Positions 27,154 to 36,507 of a stretch of DNA of 64,000 bases are shown piece by piece; within the stretch, counting starts at the first letter, position 1, and each line of letters opens with the position of its first letter. Under the pieces are notes generated by a model that saw nothing but the letters and a program-made list of their open reading frames with translations, did not search any database and had not been told where the DNA came from. This DNA is from CAJQQK01 sp049116495 (GTDB lineage Bacteria; Pseudomonadota; Alphaproteobacteria; Rhizobiales; Hyphomicrobiaceae). Made by a program: the position numbers and the translations under genes. Where the stretch lies: positions 1 to 64,000 of the forward strand of contig JAGDYV010000074.1 in NCBI GenBank assembly GCA_049116495.1, in the 5' to 3' direction.

Positions 27154-28596
27154 TCAGTCTTCCCGAACCGGCTCGCAATCAAGTCCGGCGGCCTTGAATT
27201 GATCGCACGTCGAAGACAGCGCGTTCTTGCTGTTGTAGAGGCCGTAGCGCACCGAATAGATCACGCCTTCATCGCCCACTGCGGGTTTCTCACGAACACG
27301 AGCTGTCTGCCGCGTACTCCAAAAGCTGCTGCTTGAATACTGCACAACAAGTTGCTTGGCCAAGGCGTCCGCACGATCCTTGCTGCGCAATTGCGCGACT
27401 TCGATCTCGAACCTGCCCCGCCCGGCCGGGCGAGACACCGGTGCAACCGCCGTTGGTTGCACAGCCGCCACCTGCACAGGCTTGGCGGTTGCCGCCGAAG
27501 CCGCTGGCGCCGACCGCGCACCCGATGTCGTCGCTGCCGTCCGCGCTCCAGCGGTGCCCGATGGCTCAAGCGAACCCGTCGTCTGCTGGCTCGCCGCGGG
27601 CGCCGACGTTCCGCCACCAAAGAAACTGGAAAAGAATTGGCCAACGCCACCACCGCTTGCCGATGCGGTCGGCGCCGGCTTCGCGGTCGCTGCAACACCA
27701 GTCGCGGGGGTTGCCGCACCAGCCGTGCTTGGCTGAGTTGCAACGCGCGATGGTGTCACGACGGGTGCCGATGTGGTCGCGACCTGCCACGTCGCTGACG
27801 GCAGCGCCGGTTTCGCATCTGTCTTGCGTTTGCGCGGCTGTTTCGGCACACCGACACCGCGTTCCACCTTAGACGCCAGAAACGACGACGTACGAGCCGA
27901 CGGAATCGCAGGTTTTACCGGCGTCGCCGCAACCCGCGTTTGAAAGGGCGAAATCGATCGCTCGGCCGCCCGCGTCGTTGCATCCGTCGCTGCTGGTGCC
28001 AGTATCGACGCGCCCGCTGGTAACGCCGCGGAAGATCCGATCGGCTTCGTCACTTTGATCGGTTCGACCACTCGCCTCGGCGCTGTCGAAACGATACGCG
28101 AACGTGGCGGTTGAGCAATCGAGTTCGACGTACTTGACGATGGTGACCATTGCGCCGCGCTACTGGCCGTCGCCACCGACGTCGGCTGCAACCCAGCATC
28201 CTTGAAGGCCTTCATGCGTTCTTCGATCGCATCGGCACGATCGCGCGATGACAGGTCACCTTTGAAAAATAGCGCGTTGTTGAGATCGGAAATGGCCTGC
28301 GCCGTCTGCCGTTGTGCGCGGTTCGACACGGCCCGTCGATACAGCGCGTACATCATCTGTTTGCGCGACAACGCGCCTGAGTTAATCGCGCGCGATAGCA
28401 AACTGATCGCCGCCGGGTGATTGCGCGCCTTCTGCGCCGACAATCCAGATTGCAAAGCCTTCTGCGCGGCTTGGCTCGCCGTGGCACTTTGCGCGGCGGC
28501 AGGTTGTCCCGGCAAAGCGACGCCGGCCATTGCCAAAACCAATGCCAGGACGGCCGGAGTCATCAGCCTTGCACCGAACGACAGCATCATCCCCAT
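27154..28596 (-). CDS. SPOR-domain protein with TPR-like N-terminus
   Basis: 480-residue exported protein. A signal segment (MTPAVLALVLAMAGVALPG, cleavage near AAAQSA) is followed by a helical TPR/Sel1-like region (LQSGLSAQKARNHPAAISLL, then KQMMYALYRRAVSNRAQRQT). A long Ser/Ala/Thr/Pro-rich linker follows, and the C-terminal SPOR domain is RFEIEVAQLRSKDRADALAK ... VIYSVRYGLYNSKNALSSTC. SPOR domains bind denuded peptidoglycan at the septum, so a cell-envelope or division role is inferred. Start ATG 28596 is chosen among clustered Met codons; TTG 28629 would add 11 residues. It lies between recG (converging) and glmS (same strand). Confidence 0.8.
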   Translation of the reverse strand: MGMMLSFGARLMTPAVLALVLAMAGVALPGQPAAAQSATASQAAQKALQSGLSAQKARNHPAAISLLSRAINSGALSRKQMMYALYRRAVSNRAQRQTAQAISDLNNALFFKGDLSSRDRADAIEERMKAFKDAGLQPTSVATASSAAQWSPSSSTSNSIAQPPRSRIVSTAPRRVVEPIKVTKPIGSSAALPAGASILAPAATDATTRAAERSISPFQTRVAATPVKPAIPSARTSSFLASKVERGVGVPKQPRKRKTDAKPALPSATWQVATTSAPVVTPSRVATQPSTAGAATPATGVAATAKPAPTASASGGGVGQFFSSFFGGGTSAPAASQQTTGSLEPSGTAGARTAATTSGARSAPAASAATAKPVQVAAVQPTAVAPVSRPAGRGRFEIEVAQLRSKDRADALAKQLVVQYSSSSFWSTRQTARVREKPAVGDEGVIYSVRYGLYNSKNALSSTCDQFKAAGLDCEPVRED

Positions 28597-28691
28597 CACC
28601 CAATTTCGAATCCCGAATCCCTGGCGCAATTGCTACGCCAAGCAATACAAGGAGGCAAACGGAGCAACGGTTATAATGCCCGCAAAAGCAA

Positions 28692-30512
28692 CTATTCCAC
28701 AGTCACGGACTTCGCCAGATTGCGTGGTTGATCGACATCCGTACCCATAAAAACCGCCGTGTGATAAGCGATCAGCTGGATCGGAATGGCCGACACAATA
28801 GGGCTCACAAATGGATGCACCGTCGGCAGCACAACGTGGTGCATAACTTCGCTGCCAACCTCTTCTGCAGGCGCATCCGAGACCAAAACGATTCGCCCGC
28901 CGCGCGCTGCAACCTCCTGCATGTTGGAGATCGTCTTGTCGAAAAGTGCATCCTTCGGTGCAATCACAATCACCGGCACCTGCTCATCAATCAACGCGAT
29001 CGGCCCATGTTTGAGTTCACCGGCCGCATATCCTTCCGCGTGAATATACGAAATCTCCTTGAGCTTAAGCGCACCTTCCATTGCGATCGGGAAGCTGATG
29101 TTGCGCCCGAGATAAAGAATGTCACGCGCCTTGGAGAGATCCGTCGCCAGCGCAATATAATCGCCCTCTGAACGAACAATCGACGAGATATGCCGCGGGA
29201 CGCCGGTCAAGGCCGCAACCAGCTCGTTTTCCAGTTCGGCGTCGATCTGGCCACGCGCCTTGCCAAGCGCAATCGCAAGGCAGGCCAGCGCCGTCAACTG
29301 GCACGTAAACGCCTTGGTCGATGCCACGCCGATTTCCGGCCCGGCCAATGTCGGCATAATCGCATCGGACTCGCGCGCGATGGTCGATGAGCGCACATTC
29401 ACGATCGAGGCAATGCGCTGCCCGTTCTCCTTGCAGTAGCGCAGTGTCGCCAGCGTGTCGGCGGTTTCACCTGACTGGGAGACGAAAACGGCCAGTCCAT
29501 TTTCGGCCAGCGGCGCCTCCCGATATCGCATTTCCGAGGCAACATCGATCTCGACCGGCACGCGGGCATAGCGCTCGATCCAGTATTTCGCGACCAGCCC
29601 GGCATAATAGGCCGTGCCACACGCAGAGATCGTCACCCGGTCGACCACCGCAAGGTCGACACCAAGATCCGGGATCATGACCTGTTGCGCGGCCATGTCG
29701 ATGTAGTGGGCAAGCGTATGGCTGACCACCTCAGGCTGCTCGTGGATCTCCTTGTGCATGAAATGACGGTGATTGCCCTTGTCAACCGTCAGCGCGCCGG
29801 CAACCGCCTGCACGCGCGACCGCTCAACGAGCGTTCCATCGCGATCCCGCACCTCAACTAGGTCACGGCGCAGCACGGCATAGTCACCTTCTTCGAGATA
29901 GGTAATGCTGTCGGTAAACGGTGCCAGGGCAATCGCGTCAGAGCCCAGATAAACCTCTCCCGTACCGTGGCCGATCGCCAACGGCGAACCCTGACGGGCC
30001 GCAATCATCAAGTCATCATCGTCCGCGAAAATGATCCCGAGCGCAAACGCCCCCGTCAGGCGTTTCAGCGTCTCTTGTACCGCCTCGAGATGGCTCTTGC
30101 CCTTGTCGAGATAGTGCGTGATGAGGTGCACGATTGTTTCTGTATCGGTCTGCGATTCAAACTGGCAACCGGCAGCAATGAGCTCGTCCCGCAGTTCACG
30201 AAAATTCTCAATAATCCCATTGTGCACAACCGACACCCGATGGCTCATATGGGGATGCGCGTTGCTTTCGGTCGGCTTGCCATGAGTTGCCCAGCGCGTG
30301 TGGCCAATCCCGGCCCGGCCGGCGAGCGGCGCCTCGTTCAATCGCGCCTCGAGATTGCGCAGCTTGCCTTCCGCGCGCCGGCGATCCAGGCCGGATTCGA
30401 CGATTGTCGCGACACCGGCAGAGTCGTAGCCGCGATACTCCAGCCGACGCAGTGCATCAACGATATCGTGCGCGACGTGCTCTTTGCCCAGAATGCCGAC
30501 GATGCCACACAT
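28692..30512 (-). CDS. glmS: Glutamine-fructose-6-phosphate aminotransferase (isomerizing)
   Basis: 606-residue GlmS, which makes glucosamine-6-phosphate from fructose-6-phosphate and glutamine, the first step toward UDP-GlcNAc for peptidoglycan and lipid A. N-terminal glutaminase with catalytic Cys2 (MCGIVGILG), then HTRWATHGKPTESNAHPH. Two SIS domains follow, with SACGTAYYAGLVAKYWIE and ISYIHAEGYAAGELKHGPIA, and the C-terminus is DQPRNLAKSVTVE. ATG 30512 has GAGGAG 7 nt upstream. It lies downstream of glmU on the same strand, 109 bp apart, forming a two-gene pathway unit. No GlmS-type ribozyme was seen, as expected outside Firmicutes. Confidence 0.97.
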   Translation of the reverse strand: MCGIVGILGKEHVAHDIVDALRRLEYRGYDSAGVATIVESGLDRRRAEGKLRNLEARLNEAPLAGRAGIGHTRWATHGKPTESNAHPHMSHRVSVVHNGIIENFRELRDELIAAGCQFESQTDTETIVHLITHYLDKGKSHLEAVQETLKRLTGAFALGIIFADDDDLMIAARQGSPLAIGHGTGEVYLGSDAIALAPFTDSITYLEEGDYAVLRRDLVEVRDRDGTLVERSRVQAVAGALTVDKGNHRHFMHKEIHEQPEVVSHTLAHYIDMAAQQVMIPDLGVDLAVVDRVTISACGTAYYAGLVAKYWIERYARVPVEIDVASEMRYREAPLAENGLAVFVSQSGETADTLATLRYCKENGQRIASIVNVRSSTIARESDAIMPTLAGPEIGVASTKAFTCQLTALACLAIALGKARGQIDAELENELVAALTGVPRHISSIVRSEGDYIALATDLSKARDILYLGRNISFPIAMEGALKLKEISYIHAEGYAAGELKHGPIALIDEQVPVIVIAPKDALFDKTISNMQEVAARGGRIVLVSDAPAEEVGSEVMHHVVLPTVHPFVSPIVSAIPIQLIAYHTAVFMGTDVDQPRNLAKSVTVE

Positions 30513-30621
30513 ATCAATTCTCCTCGGTCAATCTCTGATTGAAATCTAGTGTTGCAGTCCGCCCAAAACAGCAAATCACGTATCTTGTCGGCTCATTACT
30601 GCGGGCATCACGCCGGTTCGA

Positions 30622-31977
30622 TTATTTCGCCTGCGCTTTGCGCCGCTTCATGACTGTCCGAAATTTTTCCGCCCAACCCGTGCGCGTCGTCTGCTCCGCC
30701 CGCTCCAGCGACAAGGCATCCGCCGGAACATCACGACCGATCACGCTGCCCGATCCAACAAATGCACCATCGCCGATCTTGACCGGCGCGACCAATGAAG
30801 AATTGGAACCAACGAAAGCGCCTGCTCCGACCGTCGTGCGATGCTTGAAATAACCATCGTAGTTACAGAAGATCGTGCCTGCACCAATATTGGCGCCGTG
30901 CCCGACATCACCATCGCCAAGATAGGAAAGATGGTTGGCCTTGGCACCGTCGCCCATCGTCACGTTCTTGACCTCGACAAAGTTGCCGATCCGCACATCC
31001 GCTCCAAGCTGCGCGCCCGGCCTGAGGCGCGCAAACGGTCCAACCCGCGCGCCCGCGCCGATCTTGGCGCCCTCGATATGACAGTTGGCCTGGACGTGGG
31101 CATTATCCTCGATCGACACGCCCGGCCCGAAAAACACATTCGGCTCGATCACGACGTCCTGGCCCACCACCGTATCGTAGCTAAACCACACCGTTTCCGG
31201 TGCGATCAACGTTGCCCCACCGCGCATCACCTCGTCACGCCGCCGCTGCTGGTAGACCGCCTCGGCCTGCGCAAGCTGGGCGCGATCATTGATACCAAGC
31301 AACTGCGTCTCATCACTCGCCACCGCCACGACCTTCAGGTCGGCGCCACGGGCAATCTCGACAGCGTCCGTAAGATAGAGCTCACCCTTCGCATTGTCGT
31401 CGGTGATTTGATCAAGGAGGCCGAGCAGGTCCGGACAGCGAAACGCCATGACGCCTGAGTTGCACAGGCGCACGGATCGCTCCGCCTCACTCGCATCGTT
31501 GTGCTCGCGGATTGCCAGCAATGCGCCGTCACTCGATGTCAGCAGACGGCCATACCCGGTCGGATCCGCCGTCTCAAAGCCAAGCACGGCAACCTGCGCC
31601 CCGCCATCCAACGCGTCCTGCATCTTTTTCAATGTGTCAGGCTGCAGCATCGGTGTGTCGCAGAACAACACAAACACATCGCCGGCCTGCGCCAGCGCCG
31701 CGCGCGCCGCCAGCACGGCATCGCCCGTGCCTTTCTGGTCGGACTGCAAATAGATCTGCGCACCGGGCGATTGCCGCTCAGCCTCCGTGCGAACATTGTC
31801 CATGTCGGGGCCCACCACAACCGCAACATCTCCGCCCAAGGCCGCAGCACTCGCCGCCAGCACATGCCCCAGCAGGGAACGTCCCGCAACCATGTGCAGG
31901 CCCTTGGGCAGTCGCGATTTCATCCGCGTGCCCTTACCTGCCGCGAGCACAATCGTCAGTGTCGTAGATGGTTTCAT
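30622..31977 (-). CDS. glmU: Bifunctional UDP-GlcNAc pyrophosphorylase / GlcN-1-P acetyltransferase
   Basis: 451-residue GlmU completing UDP-GlcNAc synthesis. The N-terminal nucleotidyltransferase domain opens LTIVLAAGKGTRMKSRLPKG (residues 6-25), with LHMVAGRSLLGHV and, later, FCDTPMLQPDTL. The C-terminal left-handed beta-helix has hexapeptide turns (VIEPNVFFGPGVSIEDNAHV and VGPFARLRPGAQLGADVRIG) and acetyltransferase residues in EVKNVTMGDGAKANHLSYLG and IFCNYDGYFKHRT. ATG 31977 (MKPSTT) has AAGGGG just upstream; a 17-codon extension is rejected. It probably shares a transcript with glmS. Confidence 0.96.
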   Translation of the reverse strand: MKPSTTLTIVLAAGKGTRMKSRLPKGLHMVAGRSLLGHVLAASAAALGGDVAVVVGPDMDNVRTEAERQSPGAQIYLQSDQKGTGDAVLAARAALAQAGDVFVLFCDTPMLQPDTLKKMQDALDGGAQVAVLGFETADPTGYGRLLTSSDGALLAIREHNDASEAERSVRLCNSGVMAFRCPDLLGLLDQITDDNAKGELYLTDAVEIARGADLKVVAVASDETQLLGINDRAQLAQAEAVYQQRRRDEVMRGGATLIAPETVWFSYDTVVGQDVVIEPNVFFGPGVSIEDNAHVQANCHIEGAKIGAGARVGPFARLRPGAQLGADVRIGNFVEVKNVTMGDGAKANHLSYLGDGDVGHGANIGAGTIFCNYDGYFKHRTTVGAGAFVGSNSSLVAPVKIGDGAFVGSGSVIGRDVPADALSLERAEQTTRTGWAEKFRTVMKRRKAQAK

Positions 31978-32443
31978 GCGCCCCTTGTCCAAGTCGTATA
32001 GCGATCGCTGCCGGTCCCGGCACGGCAAACTCCAGGCCGAGCCTCACCTCGTAGAACACGGCATATTCAGTGAAGAGTTAATATCCGCAGCAATCTCCGT
32101 GCCACATTAAGGAGAATCGATCCAATCTTATACCGTCACAACCCGCCACTGACGAGAATGCACGGCACATGGCGAAATCCGGTTCGTTAACCATCCCACT
32201 CATCCGGATCGGCAGCACAAGCCCGGCACAATCCTGTTGGCTGCGCACTGGCGCCCAACCCCAGCATGAAATGACCACTGTGTCGCAATTGCGTTTTCCA
32301 CAGTCGCACCTCGACCGCCAATCGTTAGACGTTGACCCACCTGACGGCTCCAAACTATCTAGGAAGCGTTCGTCAAGCGTTTAGTATTCGCTGTCGGCTC
32401 GCGTGTCTTGGAGCCTGCCCAACTTGTTCGGGGTTTGATCAAG
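31978..32443. other. 466-bp divergent intergenic region
   Basis: Separates minus-strand glmU from the plus-strand SPOR protein. It should hold the glmU-glmS promoter. Overlapping frames on both strands (32169-32384 plus, 32078-32353 minus) look like chance. No repeat or RNA structure was recognised. Confidence 0.4.
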
Positions 32444-33607
32444 ATGTCTGAGCTGCACGCGCAATCTCGCTCACGCGGAGCGTCCCTGTTCTGGCCCGCC
32501 TACATGTCGTCGTGGGCTTTGCTGGCTGGCGCGGCGTTGACCTACCTGAGCCTCAGCTCCTTGCAGACGATCGGCTCACCCGGCGCGCTGCCCAAACCCT
32601 CGCAAAGCACGCCGGAATCAAACCGCGCCGAGCTCGATCGGGCGCAACTGACGGCAAGGATACAATCGCTGAACGACACCGTCGCGTCGTTGCGCACAGA
32701 GGTTGTCAGGCTGAAAACAGAACGTGCAACGCCGAGTGGCGGCGCGGTCATGGCGAGCCGGTCGCCGACAGAGGCGCTGTCGTCTGAACCGCAGGCCACG
32801 CCATCAGGCGCGACCAGCGATATCACAACATCTTCGATTTCGAAGCCGGACCAACCGCCGTTGAAGATCGCATCCGATGGAGAAATGGCGCGACTGACCG
32901 AAAACAAGGCACCGTCCGAGACCGAAGCCGCCGCTGAAACGGCCGCATTGAGCGAACCAAAGCAGCCTCAGCTTCTCAATCCAACAACCTCAAGTTCGGC
33001 CGAGAACACCAAACTGGCACGCGCCGAAGCCCCCGCGGTCGTCGAGACCAAACCACGTCGCTTGCGCAATCTGGCAACGTCGCTGCTGCGCCCTGGCCGG
33101 GTTCCGCCACTGCCTCCGTACAACGCGGCGAGCGCGAGCCCAGCGCCCAATCCAAAGAGCACCCGTAACAGCCCGCAACCGACATCGCGTCTGCCGACAA
33201 TCCTGAACACTGCAGCCGATGCGGTCCAAACTGCCAGCCGGCCGGTTCCAACGAGCCTCAAACCGCAACCGCCCGCTGCCGTCAAACCGCCGCCAACGCG
33301 TCCGCTTGCCTTCGGAACGCCGACCGTTCAGCGGCGCCAGGCCAGTGCCTCGCCAGCCGCACTGTCATTGTCTACGGCCCAGTCCGTCACTGGCTTGCGC
33401 GCCAGCTGGCTGCTGTTGACCACGCGGCATCCGGCCACCTTCGGCGGATACCAGCCGCGTTATGTCGCCGACCAGGCATCCGGCACTTACCGGCTGCTTG
33501 CCGGGCCAATTGCGAACCACGCCGAAGCGGATCGGATTTGCAATCAGCTGCGCGCCCAGAGTGTCAGCTGCGGCGTCACCAGCTACATCGGCAGCTCTCT
33601 CCAATAA
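32444..33607 (+). CDS. Membrane-anchored SPOR-like envelope protein
   Basis: 387-residue protein with one N-terminal transmembrane segment (YMSSWALLAGAALTYLSLSS, about residues 21-40). A short coiled-coil-like stretch follows (IQSLNDTVASLRTEVVRLKT), then a long Ser/Pro/Ala/Thr-rich linker. A C-terminal SPOR-like fold, SWLLLTTRHPATFGGYQPRY then LLAGPIANHAEADRICNQLR, contains a close Cys pair (CNQLRAQSVSC). The layout resembles division or peptidoglycan-binding SPOR proteins anchored in the inner membrane. ATG 32444 is preferred to TTG 32408. The SPOR assignment rests on the GPIANHAEADRICNQL pattern; the linker carries no recognisable domain. It converges on the YpfJ-like gene. Confidence 0.72.
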   Translation: MSELHAQSRSRGASLFWPAYMSSWALLAGAALTYLSLSSLQTIGSPGALPKPSQSTPESNRAELDRAQLTARIQSLNDTVASLRTEVVRLKTERATPSGGAVMASRSPTEALSSEPQATPSGATSDITTSSISKPDQPPLKIASDGEMARLTENKAPSETEAAAETAALSEPKQPQLLNPTTSSSAENTKLARAEAPAVVETKPRRLRNLATSLLRPGRVPPLPPYNAASASPAPNPKSTRNSPQPTSRLPTILNTAADAVQTASRPVPTSLKPQPPAAVKPPPTRPLAFGTPTVQRRQASASPAALSLSTAQSVTGLRASWLLLTTRHPATFGGYQPRYVADQASGTYRLLAGPIANHAEADRICNQLRAQSVSCGVTSYIGSSLQ

Positions 33608-33711
33608 AGGAAGAAACGCGCGCGCAACGTCACTCAAGCGCCCACTGTTGGCGCGCCTCGTCAGCTGGCAATCCGTAGTGTTTCAAACACTTTAAAGCGC
33701 TCGCCGCATCG

Positions 33712-33740
33712 AAAAAGCAGCCGTCTCTCTACAGCTGCTT
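33712..33740 (-). terminator. Possible intrinsic terminator overlapping the end of the YpfJ-like gene
   Basis: On the minus strand AAGCAGC, a 12-nt loop and GCTGCTT are followed by three more T. The 5' arm lies in the last codons of the gene and the loop contains its TAG stop. Confidence 0.45.
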
Positions 33741-34769
33741 CGCGTTGAACGTGTCACAAACATCCATGCGGCCTGACTTGTAGCCATTGCTGAACCAACG
33801 TACGCGCTGTTCGGCCGTGCCATGTGTGAAGGCATCGGGCACAACATAACCTTGCTGTCGCTTCTGGATCATGTCGTCGCCGATGGCATTGGCGGCATTG
33901 AGGCCTTCTTCGATGTCGCCCGGCTCCAACCGATTGTGCAGTTGGTCGTTGAGGTTCGCCCAGACGCCGGAAAGGCAGTCCGCCTGCAATTCCATACGTA
34001 CCTGGATCTTATTCGCCGAACTCGGATAACGTTGCTTGAGTTGTAGAACCTTGTCGGCAATGCCGAGCAGCTTCTGCACATGATGGCCAACCTCGTGCGC
34101 CACCACGTAAGCCTGCGCAAAATCACCCGGAGCACGGAACTTGCGGTGCAGCTCCTGGTAGAACCGCATGTCGATATAGATCTTCTGGTCCAACGGACAA
34201 TAGAACGGACCCATCGCTGACTGACCGAGCCCGCACGCCGTTCGCGTCGTCCCGGAAAAAATCACAAGGTTTGGCTCTTTGTATTGGCGACCGAACGACT
34301 TGAATACCCGGTTCCAAACGTCTTCCGTATCGGCAAGCACACGTTTCGTGAACGTCACCAGTTGGTCGTCTGGCCGCGCCGGCCGATTGGCCGGTGCATT
34401 GCGTGACGTCGGGATCTGCAATCCGCCTCCGCTCCGCCGTGCCTCGCGGTTCGGTTGATCAAATTTCGGCATCTGTGGCATCTGGCTGACATCAGGCACC
34501 CCGCCGCCGCCCGGACCGCCGCCGGTTAGAAGCTTAAGCGGATTGAACCCCAGGAACCACATCACAACGCCAATGATGATCAGTGTGGTTATGCTGAAGC
34601 CACCGCGGCCGCTGCCCCGCCCCATTGGGAACGGGATCTGAACCCGTCGACCTCCACCACCACTTCGACCGCGACCGAATCCGCCGGGAAAGCGAAACAT
34701 GCCACCGCCGCCTTGGCCCCGGCGATCCTCGACATTACTGCTTTCACGATCCTGATCGTCGTACCGCAT
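33729..34769 (-). CDS. ypfJ: YpfJ-like neutral zinc metallopeptidase
   Basis: 346-residue membrane-anchored metallopeptidase of the YpfJ/zinc_peptidase family. A Gly/Arg-rich cytoplasmic start (GGGMFRFPGGFGRGRSGGGG) is followed by one transmembrane segment (SITTLIIIGVVMWFLGF, residues 59-75) and a Gly/Pro-rich spacer. In the catalytic domain, HEVGHH at 225-230 supplies the HExxH zinc site, with MELQADCLSGVWAN providing the downstream ligand region. A conserved Cys pair surrounds TACGLGQSAMGPFYCP. ATG 34769 has GAGG upstream; the frame could start seven codons earlier. Family function is largely uncharacterised; proteolysis is inferred from the zinc motif. Confidence 0.88.
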   Translation of the reverse strand: MRYDDQDRESSNVEDRRGQGGGGMFRFPGGFGRGRSGGGGRRVQIPFPMGRGSGRGGFSITTLIIIGVVMWFLGFNPLKLLTGGGPGGGGVPDVSQMPQMPKFDQPNREARRSGGGLQIPTSRNAPANRPARPDDQLVTFTKRVLADTEDVWNRVFKSFGRQYKEPNLVIFSGTTRTACGLGQSAMGPFYCPLDQKIYIDMRFYQELHRKFRAPGDFAQAYVVAHEVGHHVQKLLGIADKVLQLKQRYPSSANKIQVRMELQADCLSGVWANLNDQLHNRLEPGDIEEGLNAANAIGDDMIQKRQQGYVVPDAFTHGTAEQRVRWFSNGYKSGRMDVCDTFNAKQL

Positions 34770-34924
34770 CCCAACCTCGTTACGCCGCACACTGCCTTAG
34801 AAATCAAACTGCTAGGCCGTAGGGCAGGATCGACGTGAGTTCATTCACGGCAAAGCATTTTGTGTTCGTCTATAAGCCACATAGTCCAGGCCAAGACAAC
34901 TCTGCGGCAGACGGACCATACAGC

Positions 34925-36328
34925 TCACGCTCGATCAGAAGAAAGCCGTAAGGATGGCAACGCGCCCTTCTCCGCGCCGCGCCCACCGGCTTTCAAATAG
35001 CCTTTGACCACCCGCGATGCCGCCACCGTTGCTTCATTTGCATAGGCCTCATGATTGGCCTCGATTTCGCGCCGGTCGTAAAGATAGTTCACCATCAGGC
35101 CATGGCTCTGCTTCAGTCCCTGCCCTGACAGGTCCGCCATCCAGTTGATCCGTTCCAAGCGCGCGCCGTTGCCAAGGTGGAACCGGGCAACCGGGTCGAG
35201 CGGATGGCCACGCCTGTCTTTGGCTTCCAGGAAATACTTTGCAGCGAGCGGCAACAACGTATCGCGCAACCCCTCGGAAGCCTCCGCATTCTCCCACCAG
35301 TCGAGCTCACGCAAGCGCCCCAGCGCCTCACGTTCTGCCGCCGACAAGATGCCCTTGTCCGTATAATCCTTCAGCATTTGGTCCAGCCAGTGCGCGAACC
35401 GTGGCACCGGCGACAAGGTCACGAAGGTGTTGAGGCTGGGAAACTCTTTACTCAACTCATCGACAACCTGCTTGATCAGGAAATTGCCGAACGACACGCC
35501 CCGCAACCCCTCCTGACAGTTTGAAATGGAATAGAAGACCGCAGTTGTCGGCGCCGTTTGTGCGGTTCCAGCCTCATGCTCCAGCGGTTGCAGAAGGGTG
35601 GCAATATCCGCCGAGACACTATCTGTCAGCGCGACTTCGACAAAAATCAGCGGTTCATCCACGAGAGAGGGATGGAAGAACCCGAAACAGCGCCGATCCG
35701 CAGGCTCGAGACGGCGCCGCAGATCATCCCAGCCATCAATCTCGTGCACTGCTTCATAGGCGATGATCTTTTCCAGGATCGCAGCCGGCGTCTGCCAATC
35801 GATCCTGCGAAGCACCAGAAAACCGCGATTGAACCAAGATTGCAGCAAATGGTAGAGATCGCGGTCGATGTCACCGAGCGTTGGATCGTCACGCACGAAA
35901 CCGAGCAATTCCTTGCGCATCGCGACGATTTTCGCCGTTGCGCCCGGGGCCATATTGAGTCGCCGGAAGAACTCTTGCTTCGGGCTTTCGACAGCATCCT
36001 GCAACGCCGCCAGCGTCTCTTTCGACGGCGTGGCCTGATACGCAGCCGCGGCGGCCTTCACCGCTTCCGCATCCGGTTTCAGCACTTCGGCAATATAACG
36101 AAAGAAAACCAGGCGCAGTTCCTGGTCGAGTTCATCATAGTGGCGCAGCAACTGGTTGGCGATCGCCATCCCGGACGCCTCACCTTGGCCTGACATCAGG
36201 GCATCAACCAGCGCTTGCAGCCCGCGCTGGCCGGCCGCCTCGGCAAACAGGCGCTTGGGCAACAACGTGCGACTGGTGTCGGCCACCGTCGTCAACAATT
36301 CCTGCAGGAAACCGAAGTTGCTGCTCAT
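34925..36328 (-). CDS. mcd: Malonyl-CoA decarboxylase
   Basis: 467-residue malonyl-CoA decarboxylase (MLYCD/MatA family), converting malonyl-CoA to acetyl-CoA and CO2. The helical N-terminal domain includes RHYDELDQELRLVFFRYIAE. The catalytic domain contains CFGFFHPSLVDEPLIFVEVA, VFYSISNCQEGLRGVSFGNF and FVTLSPVPRFAHWL, the last holding the Ser-Pro-x-Pro stretch conserved in the family. The C-terminus includes DPVARFHLGNGARLERINWM then SHGLMVNYLYD. ATG 36328 has GAGGGG 4 nt upstream. In rhizobia mcd usually pairs with malonyl-CoA synthetase (matB) and a malonate carrier; neither is adjacent here. It is divergent from the hydrolase gene at 36508. Confidence 0.93.
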   Translation of the reverse strand: MSSNFGFLQELLTTVADTSRTLLPKRLFAEAAGQRGLQALVDALMSGQGEASGMAIANQLLRHYDELDQELRLVFFRYIAEVLKPDAEAVKAAAAAYQATPSKETLAALQDAVESPKQEFFRRLNMAPGATAKIVAMRKELLGFVRDDPTLGDIDRDLYHLLQSWFNRGFLVLRRIDWQTPAAILEKIIAYEAVHEIDGWDDLRRRLEPADRRCFGFFHPSLVDEPLIFVEVALTDSVSADIATLLQPLEHEAGTAQTAPTTAVFYSISNCQEGLRGVSFGNFLIKQVVDELSKEFPSLNTFVTLSPVPRFAHWLDQMLKDYTDKGILSAAEREALGRLRELDWWENAEASEGLRDTLLPLAAKYFLEAKDRRGHPLDPVARFHLGNGARLERINWMADLSGQGLKQSHGLMVNYLYDRREIEANHEAYANEATVAASRVVKGYLKAGGRGAEKGALPSLRLSSDRA

Positions 36329-36507
36329 AATGCCCCTCAACCGAAATAATCAGCCACCACCGTATCGATCCCCGGCGGCTTGGGATAAAGGCTTTCTGCC
36401 AGAAGCAGCACTGACAATAAAGGCGATAAATTGCGCCCGCCTCTCGACGCAGCGCCGATCACAGCGCATCATCATGGCCGATCCTACGAATTCTGGAAGG
36501 CCAAGCT

